The translations under genes were made by a program, and so were the position numbers. From Thalassospira marina (GTDB lineage: Bacteria > Pseudomonadota > Alphaproteobacteria > Rhodospirillales > Thalassospiraceae), in the NCBI RefSeq assembly GCF_002844375.1, contig NZ_CP024199.1, forward strand, positions 3,822,001 to 3,886,000: a DNA stretch of 64,000 bases. Direction: 5' to 3'. Under the pieces are notes generated by a model. That model did no database searches. It saw nothing but the letters and a program-made list of their open reading frames with translations, and had not been told where the DNA came from. This document shows, in pieces, positions 62,047 through 64,000 of the stretch; position 1 is the stretch's first letter; each line of letters opens with the position of its first letter.

Positions 62047-62811
62047 TTAACCGCCAGCACCGCCCATATCGATGGCAAGAAGCTGCTTTTGAATGCGCTG
62101 GGACAGGACAGGGTCCGGGTTGGCATCCAGCGCGCGTTGATAGGCCACACGGGCCATATCGCGTTTGCCCATGGCAAGGGCATTATCGGCAAAATGGGCC
62201 AGATGTTCGGCAATCGGGGCGGCTTTGTTAGCCTTGATCAGGGCTTCTTCCGCGCCCGCATAATCCCCCTTTTTATACAGAACCAGACCATATGTATCCT
62301 GGATGGAGGGGTTTTCCGGCTGCACCTTTACCGCAAGGCGGATCAGGCGTTCAGCCTCGTCAAGATTTTCGCCCAGTGTTGCATAATGATAGGCCAGCCA
62401 ATTTGCCGCTTCGATATTACCGGCATTGGCGGCCTGCGCGGCCTCGGCGGTCAGGGTATCGTTATAGGATTTGATGATATCGCTGACACCCTGCTGGTCC
62501 AGCCCCTCGATCGAGGTCAGCCCCAGGCGAGAAACGCGACAATTTGCGCCACCGGCATTCTGGCACATGGCAAGCGCCTGCTGCCCGGCACCGATAACGG
62601 TGGCATTTGGCCCGGCATAATATGGCTTGCCGCCATCGTCGGTGGCCATCGCCTTGAAATCGACCATGCGGGCATAATTGGCATCCAGATTTGTCTGTTC
62701 GGCGGGGCCACCCATCATATCCTGGGGTTCCCATTTGGGCGATGTATCGCCACAGGCCGTCAGCCCCAGCAGTGCGATACTGGCAATCACATGTCGGAAA
62801 TGGATTGGCAT
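62047..62811 (-). CDS. TPR-containing lipoprotein
   Basis: A predicted outer-membrane or periplasmic lipoprotein of 254 residues. The lipobox LTAC follows a hydrophobic leader (residues 8-19), with Cys20 then Gly-Asp. The C-terminal half holds several tetratricopeptide-like repeats (NWLAYHYATLGENLDEAERLI, DTYGLVLYKKGDYAGAEEAL). Such Flp-pilus-associated TadD-like or scaffold proteins help assemble envelope structures. The start at 62811 has AAGGAGAA upstream. Confidence 0.8.
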   Translation of the reverse strand: MPIHFRHVIASIALLGLTACGDTSPKWEPQDMMGGPAEQTNLDANYARMVDFKAMATDDGGKPYYAGPNATVIGAGQQALAMCQNAGGANCRVSRLGLTSIEGLDQQGVSDIIKSYNDTLTAEAAQAANAGNIEAANWLAYHYATLGENLDEAERLIRLAVKVQPENPSIQDTYGLVLYKKGDYAGAEEALIKANKAAPIAEHLAHFADNALAMGKRDMARVAYQRALDANPDPVLSQRIQKQLLAIDMGGAGG

Positions 62812-62898
62812 GGTTCGCGTTCTCCTTGTTGTCGTCATTCTGCTGCGGCCCGAAATGCGGGGTGCCTGCCAATCATAGCAAAAACACCCCGCATTGCA

Positions 62899-64000
62899 TT
62901 AACGCGATTGCTGCCAGCGCATACCACCCACAGAAAGGTCGGAATAAACCGGTTTTTCCGGGGTAAAAGCGCCCTCTTTCAGGGCGTCAAGCGTGCGTTT
63001 GGCTTCTGCAACGGCATCACCTGCTTCGTCGTCATTGGCCGGGACACGGTACATATCGTGCAGTTTTATCCAGTCATGCTGATCGGGGCGAAAACCAAAT
63101 ACCGGTGCATCGCTGCGCAACGTGAAAAACACCGCCTCGCTTTGCCCATCGCCATCAAGGTCGATCAGCAGAAGCGAACATCTGTTACTGTGATCGGGGT
63201 CATCCTTGTTGATTTTGTCGGTTTTACAGAACATCCGGTCATAGGACAGGTTTTCATCAAACAGTTTGCGCAAATCAGCCTCGGAATAAGGGTGATCTTG
63301 CGGAAAAACCGGAATTTCTTCAAACGCGGATGAATTGTTATCCTGATAGGACGGGTAATAATCGCGCAGGTCCTGCAAATCGGCAACCGCATCAGGGTTG
63401 GCTTCGCGCAGGGTCGCAAGGGCATCTTCGCCCGGTTTACCCAGATTGCGCGCCATAAAGGCCAGATCGGACCGTTCCATTTCGCCCCAAAGCCCAAGAC
63501 GGGTTTGCTGGCTGCTGGCCGAGATACTGACCGGGTCCAGCCAGGGCAGATGCATGACAAAGGCCACCACAATCGCGCCAATGGCAACCTGGCCAAAGGC
63601 CTGTTGCAGGCGGGCAATCATGGCTTCACCGCGTTTCATGCCAGCCCGCATGATCCATAATGTCGCGATCAGGATGTAAAGGCTAAGCCAGGTGTCATAA
63701 ATGCGAAGCGGGGTTAACCAGTAATCATCAACCCGCAACCAGATACAGCCAAGGGCGGCAAATGCACAAACCGGTGCCATCCACAGGCTATAGCGGAAAA
63801 TAACATCGCCCCAGCGCCCGAAAAGTGTGGTTTTCGCCCCGGATTGCACCGCCCCAAACAGCAGATAACTGATCCACAGTGCGGCTGCCAGCACCACCAG
63901 ACTGACACTGGTGTCGCGGCCCAAAAGCTGTTCCCAGCCTCCCAATGCCCCCAAAAGCAGGAACAGAAAAACGCCTGTGGCCTGCAAAGGATAAAAGAAG
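62899..64000 (-). CDS. DUF4153-like membrane protein, N-terminus off the right edge
   Basis: The frame is open through the right edge, so only the C-terminal part is present (about 367 residues). The first 140 residues shown contain four or five hydrophobic helices, with DDYWLTPLRIYDTWLSLYIL, which resembles the DUF4153 integral membrane family. The C-terminal 180 residues are soluble, with FCKTDKINKDDPDHSNRCSLLLIDLDGDGQSE. The function is unknown. An in-frame TTG at 63987 is not a credible start because the frame continues upstream. Confidence 0.65.
   Translation of the reverse strand, partial: FFYPLQATGVFLFLLLGALGGWEQLLGRDTSVSLVVLAAALWISYLLFGAVQSGAKTTLFGRWGDVIFRYSLWMAPVCAFAALGCIWLRVDDYWLTPLRIYDTWLSLYILIATLWIMRAGMKRGEAMIARLQQAFGQVAIGAIVVAFVMHLPWLDPVSISASSQQTRLGLWGEMERSDLAFMARNLGKPGEDALATLREANPDAVADLQDLRDYYPSYQDNNSSAFEEIPVFPQDHPYSEADLRKLFDENLSYDRMFCKTDKINKDDPDHSNRCSLLLIDLDGDGQSEAVFFTLRSDAPVFGFRPDQHDWIKLHDMYRVPANDDEAGDAVAEAKRTLDALKEGAFTPEKPVYSDLSVGGMRWQQSR

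Noticed and set aside
61957..63333. A 458-codon plus-strand frame opposite the lipoprotein and membrane protein genes
   Set aside because: It spans two opposite genes and their gap, has no domain, and begins inside the terminator.
1..64000. CRISPR arrays, insertion sequences, rRNA or tRNA genes
   Set aside because: I saw no regularly spaced direct repeats, transposase motifs or cloverleaf-like sequences, although this was by eye.

Overview
The window looks like a chromosomal segment of a metabolically versatile alphaproteobacterium. The high-GC, densely packed, overlapping operons, the urtABCDE-ureDABCEFG order, the PuuD-type urate oxidase and the many LysR-regulated catabolic units fit Rhodospirillales. 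Thalassospira is my best guess, but this is inference from memory and not a database result. I see no rRNA, tRNA, CRISPR array or insertion sequence.

Left part (1-22.6 kb): the 5' portion of a type I secretion ABC transporter gene runs off the left edge. It is followed by a 35-residue membrane protein missed by length cut-offs, an M48 peptidase, a MarC-family protein and an AceE-like homodimeric 2-oxoacid dehydrogenase E1. Next come an orphan periplasmic binding-like protein, an AT-rich orphan gene, methionine gamma-lyase and a divergent TyrR-family activator with an exact TyrR box between them. After these are 3-hydroxybutyrate dehydrogenase, a Xre/RES toxin-antitoxin pair with a palindromic operator, a LysR regulator divergent from a glutathione-dependent formaldehyde detoxification pair, a biotin ECF transporter (bioY-bioM-bioN) and a polymorphic toxin with its small acidic immunity candidate.

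Centre (22.8-34.3 kb): one continuous minus-strand urea module. A sigma-54-like promoter precedes urtABCDE (high-affinity urea uptake), followed by ureDABC and ureEFG (urease and nickel assembly), closed by a strong terminator.

Right part (34.6-62 kb): a purine-to-urea module. PuuD urate oxidase (fused cytochrome c) has its own divergent LysR gene. A minus-strand unit carries uraH-xdhA-xdhB-xdhC-guaD and a BMP-type nucleoside/purine ABC transporter. A divergent plus-strand unit carries puuE-uraD-alc-allA. Together these encode guanine/xanthine uptake and oxidation to urate, hydroxyisourate, OHCU, allantoin, allantoate and ureidoglycolate, then glyoxylate plus urea, which the neighbouring urease converts to ammonia. 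Interrupting the module are a LysR/metallo-beta-lactamase-fold pair, an AT-rich 508-residue orphan gene, lrgAB with a LysR gene, a deacetylase-like protein with altered zinc ligands, and a split Aer-like aerotaxis pair.

Right edge (62-64 kb): a TPR lipoprotein and the C-terminal part of a membrane protein that runs off the window.

The best candidates for new biology are the two AT-rich orphan genes (8939-9961 and 39168-40694), the toxin/immunity pair (21028-22571) and the zinc-site-altered deacetylase homologue.
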